Positions 29,556 through 37,003 of a stretch of 64,000 nt of DNA are shown piece by piece. A program made the translations under genes and the position numbers. Positions within the stretch are counted from its first letter, which is position 1, and the number at the start of each line of letters is the position of its first letter. This stretch comes from PALSA-278 sp963760285 (GTDB lineage Bacteria > Acidobacteriota > Terriglobia > Acidiferrales > UBA7541), in the NCBI GenBank assembly GCA_963760285.1, contig CAVXCI010000001.1, positions 1,860,001 through 1,924,000 on the forward strand. The letters run 5' to 3'. The notes beneath the pieces are model-generated. The model was not told the DNA's origin, searched no databases, and worked only from the letters and a program-made list of their open reading frames with translations.

Positions 29556-29832
29556 CTCTTCTCTTTAGATTTCAATGATTTACATTCGGTGAGAATTTCC
29601 GCTGGACCCCAATTTGCGAGCGATTGCAGTAAAAATGTAGTACTTTTGTGCTGTCCTTCGCCATGATTTCATCCGCGTCAAAAAACAAGAGCTGAGCACG
29701 GCCCAAACCGACCGCGGACTTCCGAGTTCTATACCGTGGAATGGCGTGGCTGCATCCTTGACCTAAATAGCGACACCTTCCCATCGAGTTGATCTGCCGG
29801 AGATGCTGTTCCTCGATTTCAGGTGCAACGGA

Positions 29833-30500
29833 CTACGCGGCTCGCTCGTACCGGTGATGCAATCCGCCCAGGCGCGGGAGCGAAATGGTACGACCCTGGT
29901 TTTCGCAGCGATGCCGGTGACCCGGCGTGCCCTTTCCCAAATTAAGATGAGTGCGGTCCTCGTGGTAGTACAGAACGTAGTCTCGGAGCAACCTCCGCAG
30001 GTGCTCCTCGTTGAAAGCAAGGACTTGATCGAACAGGTCTCGGCGGCAGCTCTCCACCCAACGCTCGGCGATTCCATTCTGCCACGGACTCCGGAACGAG
30101 GTTCTGACGGGACGGATATTCAGCGAGCGAATGGCAGCCAGGACCTCCAAGCCATATTTTCCATCGCGATCTCAGGATCAGATGCCTCGTTGTGCTTTCA
30201 AACGGGAATGCCTCTCGCAATTGTTGAATGATCCAGGAAGATGTGGGGTGGGGCATGACATTTGCGTGCAGGATTCTCCTTCGATCATGGCTGATGATGA
30301 AGAAGCAATACGGCATGCTGACCGTGATCGTCGGCACGGTGAAGAAATCCATGGCGGCAACGGCTTCCGGGTGGTTTTTCAAGAAGGCCAGCCAGCGCTT
30401 GTCCGGCTCAGGATCTCTCGGCGCTCTCCGCATCCATCGCGAGATGGTGCGTTCGGAAATCTCGCAGCACCGTTCCGAGTCCCAAAGGCGTCCTGGTCCC
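29833..30500 (-). pseudogene. Truncated, frameshifted DDE integrase/transposase remnant
   Basis: The rve-type integrase core can be read across two frames. The first acidic position is in AMDFFTVPTITVSMPYCFF and the region continues through ISHDRRRILHANVMPHPTS. The second is near 30175, where the frame changes (LDRDGKYG-like text). The third is in SFRSPWQNGIAERWVESCRR. It ends LHHRYERAA at 29833. The opening SERTISRWMRRAPRDPEPDKRW is the end of the N-terminal HTH region; upstream of about 30500 nothing matches, so roughly the first 100 residues are missing. Resembles integrase-core proteins common in acidobacterial IS elements. No inverted repeats were found. Dead element; the boundaries are approximate. 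Confidence 0.7.
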
Positions 30501-30599
30501 CCGAACAGAGTTCTACGTTCAGATGCAATGATTGGTAAGCACAGCCCAAGATCAAATCTGTATCGTGTGCGCTTGAGGAGCCGTGTAAGATGTTAGGCG

Positions 30600-31301
30600 A
30601 TGCCAGCGGTGATGATCCGCAGATTGGCGAAGATGGTGCTGCGCTGGGCTATTCTTCTTGTCGCACTGTCAGCATCTGTTGCGCGGGCGCGCGCTCAGAA
30701 CTTCTACGTTGGAGGACTCGGCGGGATCTCCACTCTTTCCGCCGACGGCCGTTCCATCCTCACGCCCACCACGAGCCAGGTTTCGCTCTACAGCCCGGAG
30801 AATGGCGGGGCGCTCAGCGGCGTGGCGGGCTGGGATTTTTCGCCGTACGTCAGCGTGCAAGCCAATTACATCTGGAATTCCAACGGCCTCACGCTGAGTT
30901 CGACCTCTTTCGGCCCGGGCGGCGCGAGCGAGTACGAGGAGGCGCGCTCCTCACAACAAATGGGCGTGATCGGCGACCTGCTGGTTTACGTCCGCCGGCG
31001 CGGCGATCGCGTGCGTCCGTATCTCTCCTGCGGCACGGGCCTCGAGCACTTCTCGAGTTCCCTGGAGTCGTTGAAACTTTCCACCGGATCCCTCACGCCG
31101 CCCCCCGCGAACTTCTCCGCTAACAACATCGCGCTCCGCGTGAGTGTGGGGATTGACCTCGGCATCGGGCGCGGCTGGGCCTTCCGCTACACCTTCAGCG
31201 AGCTGATGACTTCCAATCCCATCAGCCAGGCGCTCGCTCCGCCGGGCCAGCGCAAACTTAAAAATTTCCAGAGCCTGTTCGGATTCGTGAAGCACTTTTA
31301 G
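30600..31301 (+). CDS. Outer-membrane beta-barrel protein (OmpA/porin-like fold)
   Basis: A 233-residue exported barrel. The signal peptide is LRWAILLVALSASVARARAQ. Alternating amphipathic strands follow (FYVGGLGGISTLS; GVAGWDFSPYVSVQANYIWN; MGVIGDLLVYVRR; RPYLSCGTGLEHFSS). It ends FQSLFGFVKHF, with the terminal phenylalanine typical of outer-membrane barrels. No peptidoglycan-binding domain. The start at 30600 is poorly marked by a ribosome site, and in-frame ATG codons at 30612 and 30633 are alternatives. Role unknown: structural or a small solute channel. It lies between an integrase remnant and a sigma-factor pair without obvious linkage. Confidence 0.75.
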   Translation: MPAVMIRRLAKMVLRWAILLVALSASVARARAQNFYVGGLGGISTLSADGRSILTPTTSQVSLYSPENGGALSGVAGWDFSPYVSVQANYIWNSNGLTLSSTSFGPGGASEYEEARSSQQMGVIGDLLVYVRRRGDRVRPYLSCGTGLEHFSSSLESLKLSTGSLTPPPANFSANNIALRVSVGIDLGIGRGWAFRYTFSELMTSNPISQALAPPGQRKLKNFQSLFGFVKHF

Positions 31302-31347
31302 CGCGGCATATCCGCCGAGCGGGGCGCGAATCCCGCCGAAGGCGCTT

Positions 31348-31695
31348 CTACGTTTTCTTGAACTGCGCGTACGGGCAACCTTCCCAAAAAACCGGAGGAT
31401 TCTCAAGAACCTCGGCCAGCACCCGGGCGTGGCACATGCGGCAGATGTTCATCTTCTTGATTTTCTTCCCGGCCGGCGCCACGCGCACCAATTCCTCAAA
31501 CACGCACAGGTCGCGGCCATCCGACTTGGTTTCCGAAAGGCTTCGCAACTCGCCTTCGGCGGTGGCGCGTTGTATCAGCGCGGAGTAGATTCGGGATTTC
31601 AGCCGAGCCGGTGCGCGCTTCTTTCGCGGGGCCGCGCGCCTGGCGGCTTTCGCCAATTGCTCGAAGCGTTCGTCGTCTCGCGTTTTGTCAGGCAT
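31348..31695 (-). CDS. Small Cys-rich protein translationally coupled to an ECF sigma factor
   Basis: A 115-residue protein. The basic, alanine-rich N-terminus is RFEQLAKAARRAAPRKKRAP. The C-terminal end has CRMCHARVLAEVLENPPVFW followed by CPYAQFKK, so three cysteines and a histidine may bind zinc. CRMCH fits the haem pattern on paper, but the protein has no signal peptide, so a cytochrome is unlikely. Its ATG (31695) lies before the sigma factor stop (31688), an 8-base overlap, so the two are coupled. By position it is a candidate regulator of the sigma factor, perhaps a zinc-type anti-sigma factor. This is inference; no ZAS motif (HxxxCxxC) is present. Confidence 0.65.
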   Translation of the reverse strand: MPDKTRDDERFEQLAKAARRAAPRKKRAPARLKSRIYSALIQRATAEGELRSLSETKSDGRDLCVFEELVRVAPAGKKIKKMNICRMCHARVLAEVLENPPVFWEGCPYAQFKKT

Positions 31696-32296
31696 TTTGC
31701 CACTCTCTGCGAAACTGGTCGCGGGCCCGGGCCAGCAGCCTTTCCACGGCCTTTTCAGTCTTGCCGATACGCGCCGCGATTTCCCGCGCCGGGCATTCTT
31801 CCCAGTAGCGCCACAGCAGCGCCAGGCGGTAATGCTCCGGCAGCAGCGCAATCACCCGCAGTGTGCGGTCGTGCAAACGCCCCTCGTCCAGCTTCTGGTC
31901 CCATTCGGGCAGCGCCGCCTTTTCGGGCGCATCCTCAGGCCCGTCTTCGAGCGATACCAGCACGCGCAGCCTCGCCCGGTAATGGTCTTCCACCTTGTGC
32001 CGAGCGATCCCCAGCAGCCAGGCTTCCAGCGGAGCTTGGCCGCGGAATTCCCGCAGATGCTCCCAGGCGGCCAGAAAAATCTCCTGCACCAAATCTTCCG
32101 CCAGGTCGGTCCTGGGAACCAGCCGCGCGCACACGTAAGCGTAGATGCGGTCCGTAAATCGGGAGACAAACTCCGCCGCAGCCTTGCGGTCCCGCGCCAA
32201 CAGCGTCGCCACGAGGTTCAAATCTTCGGGTGCCGGCGGCCTGCCGATGGGAACCTCCGCGCTCTCGGAAATCGCGGGCTGTTGATCGGGTTCCAA
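31688..32296 (-). CDS. ECF-type RNA polymerase sigma factor
   Basis: A 202-residue sigma-70 family member with regions 2 and 4 only. Region 2 reads FTDRIYAYVCARLVPRTDLA and DLVQEIFLAAWEHLREFRGQ, the -10-recognition helix. Region 4 reads PEHYRLALLWRYWEECPARE, then IAARIGKTEKAVERLLARAR, a clear helix-turn-helix for the -35. The overlapping small Cys-rich gene is the obvious candidate for its control. Upstream, a 317-base gap separates it from the divergent lactonase-like gene. The target regulon is not apparent. Confidence 0.85.
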   Translation of the reverse strand: MEPDQQPAISESAEVPIGRPPAPEDLNLVATLLARDRKAAAEFVSRFTDRIYAYVCARLVPRTDLAEDLVQEIFLAAWEHLREFRGQAPLEAWLLGIARHKVEDHYRARLRVLVSLEDGPEDAPEKAALPEWDQKLDEGRLHDRTLRVIALLPEHYRLALLWRYWEECPAREIAARIGKTEKAVERLLARARDQFRREWQNA

Positions 32297-32613
32297 ATTC
32301 CATCCCCAAAACCTAAGTCGGCAAAGGCCTCAACTTCCCCCTTCGAGGCAGCTTACCGGCCCCTCATGTGTCCCATCTTCAGCGGCAACGTTACTCTGAG
32401 GGCTGGATCAAGGCAAGCATCGAGCAGCCGGGCATCTCTCAAAAGTTCTCCATGCGTCTTCAATACATGGGAAGCAGGTTCAATCCTCGCGCAATAAATG
32501 CGGAACGGGAGGGGGATTTTCCGAGGCGCTGCGACTTCAGAACATGAAGAGGAGTTTTTCCCCGGCCCGAAACGAGGCCGGAACACCCTCTATTTTACTC
32601 TCAGGAGGATTTC

Positions 32614-33753
32614 ATGCACGTGAAAAAGATCTCCATCATAAGAAAGACGCTCAAGATTCCGGGACTTGTGGCTCTATTGGCATTGGTGTGCGCGGGCGCA
32701 ATGTGGGGAGCTCAAGGCATTCCGGGGGCGGTGTATGTGATGACCAACGCCAGCTCCGGCAATGCCATCATGGCTTTCAGACGCGCCGCAAATGGAACAT
32801 TGACTGCGGCGGGCACATATTCCACGGGCGGCCTGGGTTTCGGCACTGGAGCCGACCCTCTCGGCTCACAAGGATCGCTAATGCTGACTTCGGACGGCCA
32901 TTTTCTGCTGGCGGTCAACGCCGGAAGTAACGACGTCTCGGTGATGCAAGTCGGAAGCAGGGGACTCTCTCTGGTGAGCAAAGTTTCCTCCGGCGGCATG
33001 GAGCCGATCAGCGTAACGCTCTATAAGAATCTGGCGTACGTTCTGAATGCCGGCGGCACGCCCAACATTTCCGGATTTGTGCTGGGGCCGACCGGAATCC
33101 TGCATGCCGTGGCCGGATCGAGCCGCCCACTGGCTGGAGGAACTTCGGCAGGCCCGGCGGAAATCAGCTTCGCCCCGAACGGGTCCTTCCTGGTGGTTAC
33201 CGAAAAAGGAACCAACCTGATTGATACCTATCAAGTAATGGCGAACGGCTTGACCATGGGACCGACTTCAAACGCGTCCAACGGCATGACCCCCTTCGGA
33301 TTTTCCTTCGGCGGTCTGGGCGCACTGATCACCTCGGAAGCTTTCGGGGGCGGCAGCGGCCTGGGCGCGGCGTCATCCTATCGCATCACCGGCGCAGGGA
33401 CGCTGAGGACGGTGAGCGGCTCGGTGGGTGACACGCAAACAGCTCCTTGCTGGGTAGTGGTCACGAACAACGGCAGCTTCGCCTTCCTCTCCAACACCGC
33501 CAGCGGGACGATTTCTTCCTATACGGTGAAACCGGGCGGCGCATTGACGTTGCTCAACGGAGTCGCGGGCAGCACGGGAAGCAGCAGCGTGGCCACCGAC
33601 GAGGCGCTATCCTCCACGAACCAGTTTCTTTACGTGCTTACGCCCGGAGCCAACAGCATCAGCGCTTTCCAGGTTGACGGCGCGGGTGGTCTGATGCAGA
33701 TCACCGGCGCGGCGAACGTGCCGACCACGGCTCAGGGCATCGCGGCGGAATAA
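32614..33753 (+). CDS. Secreted lactonase-like seven-bladed beta-propeller protein
   Basis: A 379-residue exported protein. The signal is IPGLVALLALVCAGAMWGAQ. Repeats typical of the 6-phosphogluconolactonase-like family follow: VYVMTNASSGNAIMAFRRAA, LMLTSDGHFLLAVNAGSNDV, ISFAPNGSFLVVTEKGTNLI, LSSTNQFLYVLTPGANSISA. Actual lactonase activity is not implied; secreted members in Acidobacteria are mostly uncharacterised. The ATG at 32614 follows TCAGGAGGATTTC, a strong ribosome site. A stable hairpin downstream may end the transcript. It is divergent from the sigma factor gene. Confidence 0.78.
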   Translation: MHVKKISIIRKTLKIPGLVALLALVCAGAMWGAQGIPGAVYVMTNASSGNAIMAFRRAANGTLTAAGTYSTGGLGFGTGADPLGSQGSLMLTSDGHFLLAVNAGSNDVSVMQVGSRGLSLVSKVSSGGMEPISVTLYKNLAYVLNAGGTPNISGFVLGPTGILHAVAGSSRPLAGGTSAGPAEISFAPNGSFLVVTEKGTNLIDTYQVMANGLTMGPTSNASNGMTPFGFSFGGLGALITSEAFGGGSGLGAASSYRITGAGTLRTVSGSVGDTQTAPCWVVVTNNGSFAFLSNTASGTISSYTVKPGGALTLLNGVAGSTGSSSVATDEALSSTNQFLYVLTPGANSISAFQVDGAGGLMQITGAANVPTTAQGIAAE

Positions 33754-33797
33754 AACCCCGGCGTACGATGCACTTTGTATATATCAACCACCACAGA

Positions 33798-33839
33798 AGG
33801 GCGGGACGGGGAGCGAAAATGCTCCTGGCGTCCCGCCCT
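33798..33839 (+). terminator. Hairpin after the lactonase-like gene
   Basis: AGGGCGGGAC (33798-33807) pairs with GTCCCGCCCT (33830-33839), with an inner GGGAGC / GCTCCT stem around GAAAAT. No T run follows, so this is a strong hairpin of uncertain terminator activity. Confidence 0.45.
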
Positions 33840-33872
33840 CAGTCACCGCGGACTTTGGCGCGAGGAGATAGC

Positions 33873-34548
33873 ATGAGAGCAAACCTAGCCGGATAACGAA
33901 GGCGTGCGGTTTCATGCTTCTCTGGACAGCGGCGGCGGAACTGTTGGCGCATGGTCTGCCGTCAACGGGATACTTTCCTCAGATTGTCAGCCGCATGTCG
34001 CGGACGATCCCGCTGCTGGTGGGAACCGGAGTGTTGTTCTACCTGCTGTCGGTGAATTTCTATTACGTGCTGCTGGCAGTGGAAGTGTCGCGGGAAGCGG
34101 AAGCCGCGCGATGCAGGTGCGAATGCTGACGCGCGACGCCGAACTGCGCGCCCTGAAAGCGCAGGTGAACCCGCATTTTCTTTTCAATAGCCTGAATTCC
34201 ATCAGTGCCCTGACCAGTTCGGACGCGGCGAAGGCGCGGGAGATGTGCATCCTGCTCGGCGAATTCCTGCGACGGACGCTGGGGTTGGGGGAGAAGTCAG
34301 CGATTCCGCTTGAGGAGGAAATGTCCCTGATTCGCGCTTTCCTCTCGGTGGAGAAAATTCGGTTTGGTGAGCGGCTGCGCATGGAAATGACAGTGCCGAA
34401 GGAGTGCCTGGACTTCAGCGTCCCGCCGCTGTTGTTGCAGCCGCTGGTGGAAAACGGCGTGGGCCACGGCATCGCGAATCTCGTGGAAGGCGGTAGTATT
34501 CGGCTGGACGTGAAGTGCGATGACGGCAAAGTCTATTGGGGTTGGTGA
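33873..34548 (+). pseudogene. LytS/YehU-type sensor histidine kinase, truncated and frameshifted
   Basis: One membrane segment (PLLVGTGVLFYLLSVNFYYVLLAVEVS) leads into the His_kinase domain VRMLTRDAELRALKAQVNPHFLFNSLNSISA, the conserved histidine being in NPHFLFN. An N-box-like LQPLVENGVGHGIAN follows. The ATP-binding domain then breaks off at KCDDGKVYWGW, about 80 residues early, with no further G-box text downstream. A frame change lies near 34115 and another near 33890, if the ATG at 33873 (after GAGGAG) is the true start. The usual multi-helix sensor region is too short. Missing 3' sequence cannot be repaired by an indel, so this is probably a real pseudogene. No LytTR response regulator lies beside it. 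Confidence 0.65.
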
Positions 34549-34763
34549 ATTTCGAAGCAGGAGGTTCGCCGTTGAATACGTCAGGCAGCACGGAGATCTC
34601 GGCAGCAATGTTACATGCTCAGCCTGGACTGGCCGGTATTTTGTCCGGTACATCTCATGCCCGCCCACGGCCGCCAGGTTCTTCTGCCACGATTGCCTCA
34701 TTCATGATGGCCGGATTGATTCCGCCAGCGTGTATAATTCCTTCGGCCTTGGAGGGGCTTAAC

Positions 34764-35090
34764 ATGCGCATGATGCTTAAGGTTTCCATTCCTGCTGAAG
34801 CCGGCAATGCAGCGATTCGAAATGGAAGCCTGGCAACAACCATCAAGCGCATTCTCGACGATTTGAAGCCGGAAGCTGCATACTTCTCCGAAGACGATGG
34901 CGAACGTACTGGTTACATATTTTTTGATATGAAGGAATCTTCGCAATTGCCGGCCATTGCCGAGCCGTGGTTTCTCGCCTTCAACGCCCGGCTCACCGTC
35001 CGTCCGGCAATGAACGGGCAGGACCTTGCCGATGCCGGCCCGGGGATGGAGCGCGCTGTAAAGGGATTTGGCAAACCTGCCTCGGCATAG
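34764..35090 (+). CDS. Small conserved protein of unknown function
   Basis: A 108-residue cytoplasmic protein: MLKVSIPAEAGNAAIRNGSL, then EAAYFSEDDGERTGYIFFDM and IAEPWFLAFNARLTVRPAMN. The pattern of alternating strands and helices suggests an alpha+beta dimeric barrel fold, as in muconolactone-isomerase-like proteins; that is a guess from pattern only. The start ATG follows TTGGAGGGGCTTAAC. Similar short proteins are, as I recall, widespread in Acidobacteria and soil bacteria, without a known function. It stands alone between the broken kinase and another small gene. Confidence 0.6.
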   Translation: MRMMLKVSIPAEAGNAAIRNGSLATTIKRILDDLKPEAAYFSEDDGERTGYIFFDMKESSQLPAIAEPWFLAFNARLTVRPAMNGQDLADAGPGMERAVKGFGKPASA

Positions 35091-35157
35091 ATTCGCGCGA
35101 CGAATTCTTCTTTTTTTTGGGGCACTTTTGTCGCCAAATCCCAGAAGCCCTGGACCC

Positions 35158-35487
35158 GTGAAGCGCATTATCATCATCGCGGTTCTCTCCTGCATTCTGC
35201 TATACGTATGCGATTACCTTTTCGTCGTGCTCCGGATGCACACAAAATTTGCCGGCAGCGCCTACGCAACACTTCAGGTTGAACCCGTGTATGCGGTTCC
35301 TCACAAGGACGGCAGAGCTGAATATATTTTTCAGCCTCCGGTCACGGTGAGTTGCGTGCGGTCGCTTTTTCCGCACTTCAACAACCCTCCCTGTTGGTAT
35401 GCCAGCCGGCAAAGCCAAAAACCGATTCCCATGATAATTCTGCCGCCCGTGGTTCAGGGCGCCGCGTGGCTGGATTCGTTTCGCTAA
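35158..35487 (+). CDS. Small membrane-anchored protein of unknown function
   Basis: A 109-residue protein starting at GTG. One N-terminal helix (RIIIIAVLSCILLYVCDYLF) is followed by a short extracytoplasmic part (VYAVPHKDGRAEYIFQPPVT; CVRSLFPHFNNPPCWYASRQ) with two cysteines that could form a disulfide. There is no strong ribosome site, so the start is uncertain. The helix and the HKDGRAEYIF block support a real protein. Similar short proteins occur in other Acidobacteria by my recollection. It starts 68 bases after the preceding small gene; no functional partner is evident. Confidence 0.5.
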   Translation: MKRIIIIAVLSCILLYVCDYLFVVLRMHTKFAGSAYATLQVEPVYAVPHKDGRAEYIFQPPVTVSCVRSLFPHFNNPPCWYASRQSQKPIPMIILPPVVQGAAWLDSFR

Positions 35488-35616
35488 TGCAATTCGCGTT
35501 GTCTCCACGCAACCCTTTGCAAGAACGGAAACGTCTTATTCAGCATGGCATGTAGACTTACAGTTCTGGCTTCATCAGTATTCTCCTAGCGGCATGGAAA
35601 TGGAATCACGCAGCCG

Positions 35617-36765
35617 ATGAAAGAATCGCCTGAAATCGAGCGTCTGGTCCGCGAGTTGAATGACTCACGCGGCGCGGAACTTGTGGATTCATCGGACACT
35701 GCGCGCCTGGACCGCTGGCTGGCTGCGCTGGTTTCCAAGGGCGGCAGCGATCTGCTCCTGGTTCCCGGCGCGCCCGCCTGCATCCGCTTCGAAGGAGAAG
35801 TGCGCAACCTTGAAGGCGAGCCGCTCGACGGCCCGGAAATCGAAGCCGCGGTTTTCCCCGCGCTCGCCTCCCGAGTCTTGCAGCTTTACCGCGACACGCA
35901 CATCGCTGACGCTTCCTATCGCATCGCGGGCGTGGGCCGGTTCCGGATTAATCTCCATCGCGAGAAAGGCCGCGCCGCCGCGGCAATCCGCGCGCTGCCC
36001 AATAAAGTTCCCACGCTGCGTGATCTCCGTCTTCCCGCTGCCGTGGAGACTCTGGCGCATCTACCCCGCGGTTTGGTTCTCATCGGAGGGCCCGCCGGCG
36101 CGGGAAAATCCACCACGCTGGCCGCCATCGTGGCTGAAATCAACCGCCATGAAACGCGCCACATCGTGACCATCGAAGACCCCATCGAATATGAGCATAC
36201 CCACCTGCGCAGCGTGGTGGAGCAGGTGGAGATTGGAGTGGATGCGCCTGATTTCCCCACGGCGCTCCGTGCGGCGCTGCGGCAGGCGCCTGACATCGTC
36301 GTGGTGGGAGAAATGCGCGACCCCGAAACGATGCGCATCGCCGTGGCCGCGGCGGAAACCGGACACCTGGTGCTTTCCACGATTCACACCACGGATGTCT
36401 GCTCGGCAATCTCGCGCATCTCGGATTCCTTTCCGCTGGAGCGGCAAAACACTATCCGCCAGGAACTGGCCATGGCGCTGGCCGCCGTTCTTACCCAGAC
36501 GCTGCTGCCGAGCAAGTCCGGCGGCCGCATTCCCGCCGCCGAATTGTTGATTGTCAGTTACGGCGCGCGCCAGCATATTCGCCGCAACGCGCTTCAGCAC
36601 TTGCAGCAGGAAATCACCATGTCCCGGAAGTTGGGATCCTTCAGCCTCGAAGACACTCTCGCCCAGTTGGTGAACCAGCGGCACATTTCGCGCGAAGATG
36701 CCCTCCTCGCCGCTTTCCATCCTGATGATCTCGATGCTCTTCTGCAAACCGAGCCTCGCGGATAG
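35617..36765 (+). CDS. PilT-like type IV pilus retraction ATPase family protein
   Basis: A 382-residue secretion/pilus ATPase. Walker A is GGPAGAGKSTTLAA (about residues 157-170; the family usually has GPTGSGKSTT). The Asp box is IVTIEDPIEYEH, Walker B is PDIVVVGEMRDPETM, and the His box is ETGHLVLSTIHTTD. The C-terminal part resembles PilT (IPAAELLIVSYGARQHIRRN). The N-terminal domain SDLLLVPGAPACIRFEGEVR is the usual PAS-like N-domain. It powers pilus retraction or a related export step; no other pilus genes are here, so this is a stand-alone copy. The start at 35617 is the first in frame. Confidence 0.85.
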   Translation: MKESPEIERLVRELNDSRGAELVDSSDTARLDRWLAALVSKGGSDLLLVPGAPACIRFEGEVRNLEGEPLDGPEIEAAVFPALASRVLQLYRDTHIADASYRIAGVGRFRINLHREKGRAAAAIRALPNKVPTLRDLRLPAAVETLAHLPRGLVLIGGPAGAGKSTTLAAIVAEINRHETRHIVTIEDPIEYEHTHLRSVVEQVEIGVDAPDFPTALRAALRQAPDIVVVGEMRDPETMRIAVAAAETGHLVLSTIHTTDVCSAISRISDSFPLERQNTIRQELAMALAAVLTQTLLPSKSGGRIPAAELLIVSYGARQHIRRNALQHLQQEITMSRKLGSFSLEDTLAQLVNQRHISREDALLAAFHPDDLDALLQTEPRG

Positions 36766-37003
36766 CGAACGCTTCAATCAGAGAAAGAGGGCTTCATTGG
36801 AAGGTGCTTGGATTCGCGCCGCAGGATAGGTTCGGGCGGTCAGATAGGAATAAACACATTTGGGGTATAGCTAAGAATAGCCCCGTACCTCGCAATTGAT
36901 TGCCACGCGCGCGGGTGACGGCAGCTTTCCAGCCGCGGTTTTCAACAATGCCGATCAGCGTTCACGCCGCCGCGCTGATCCCGGGCGCGTCCGCCGGAGA
37001 TTG

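Noticed and set aside
31348..31695. Cytochrome c from CRMCH
   Set aside because: The protein lacks a signal peptide and a heme-ligand partner, and its position after a sigma factor suggests regulation instead.
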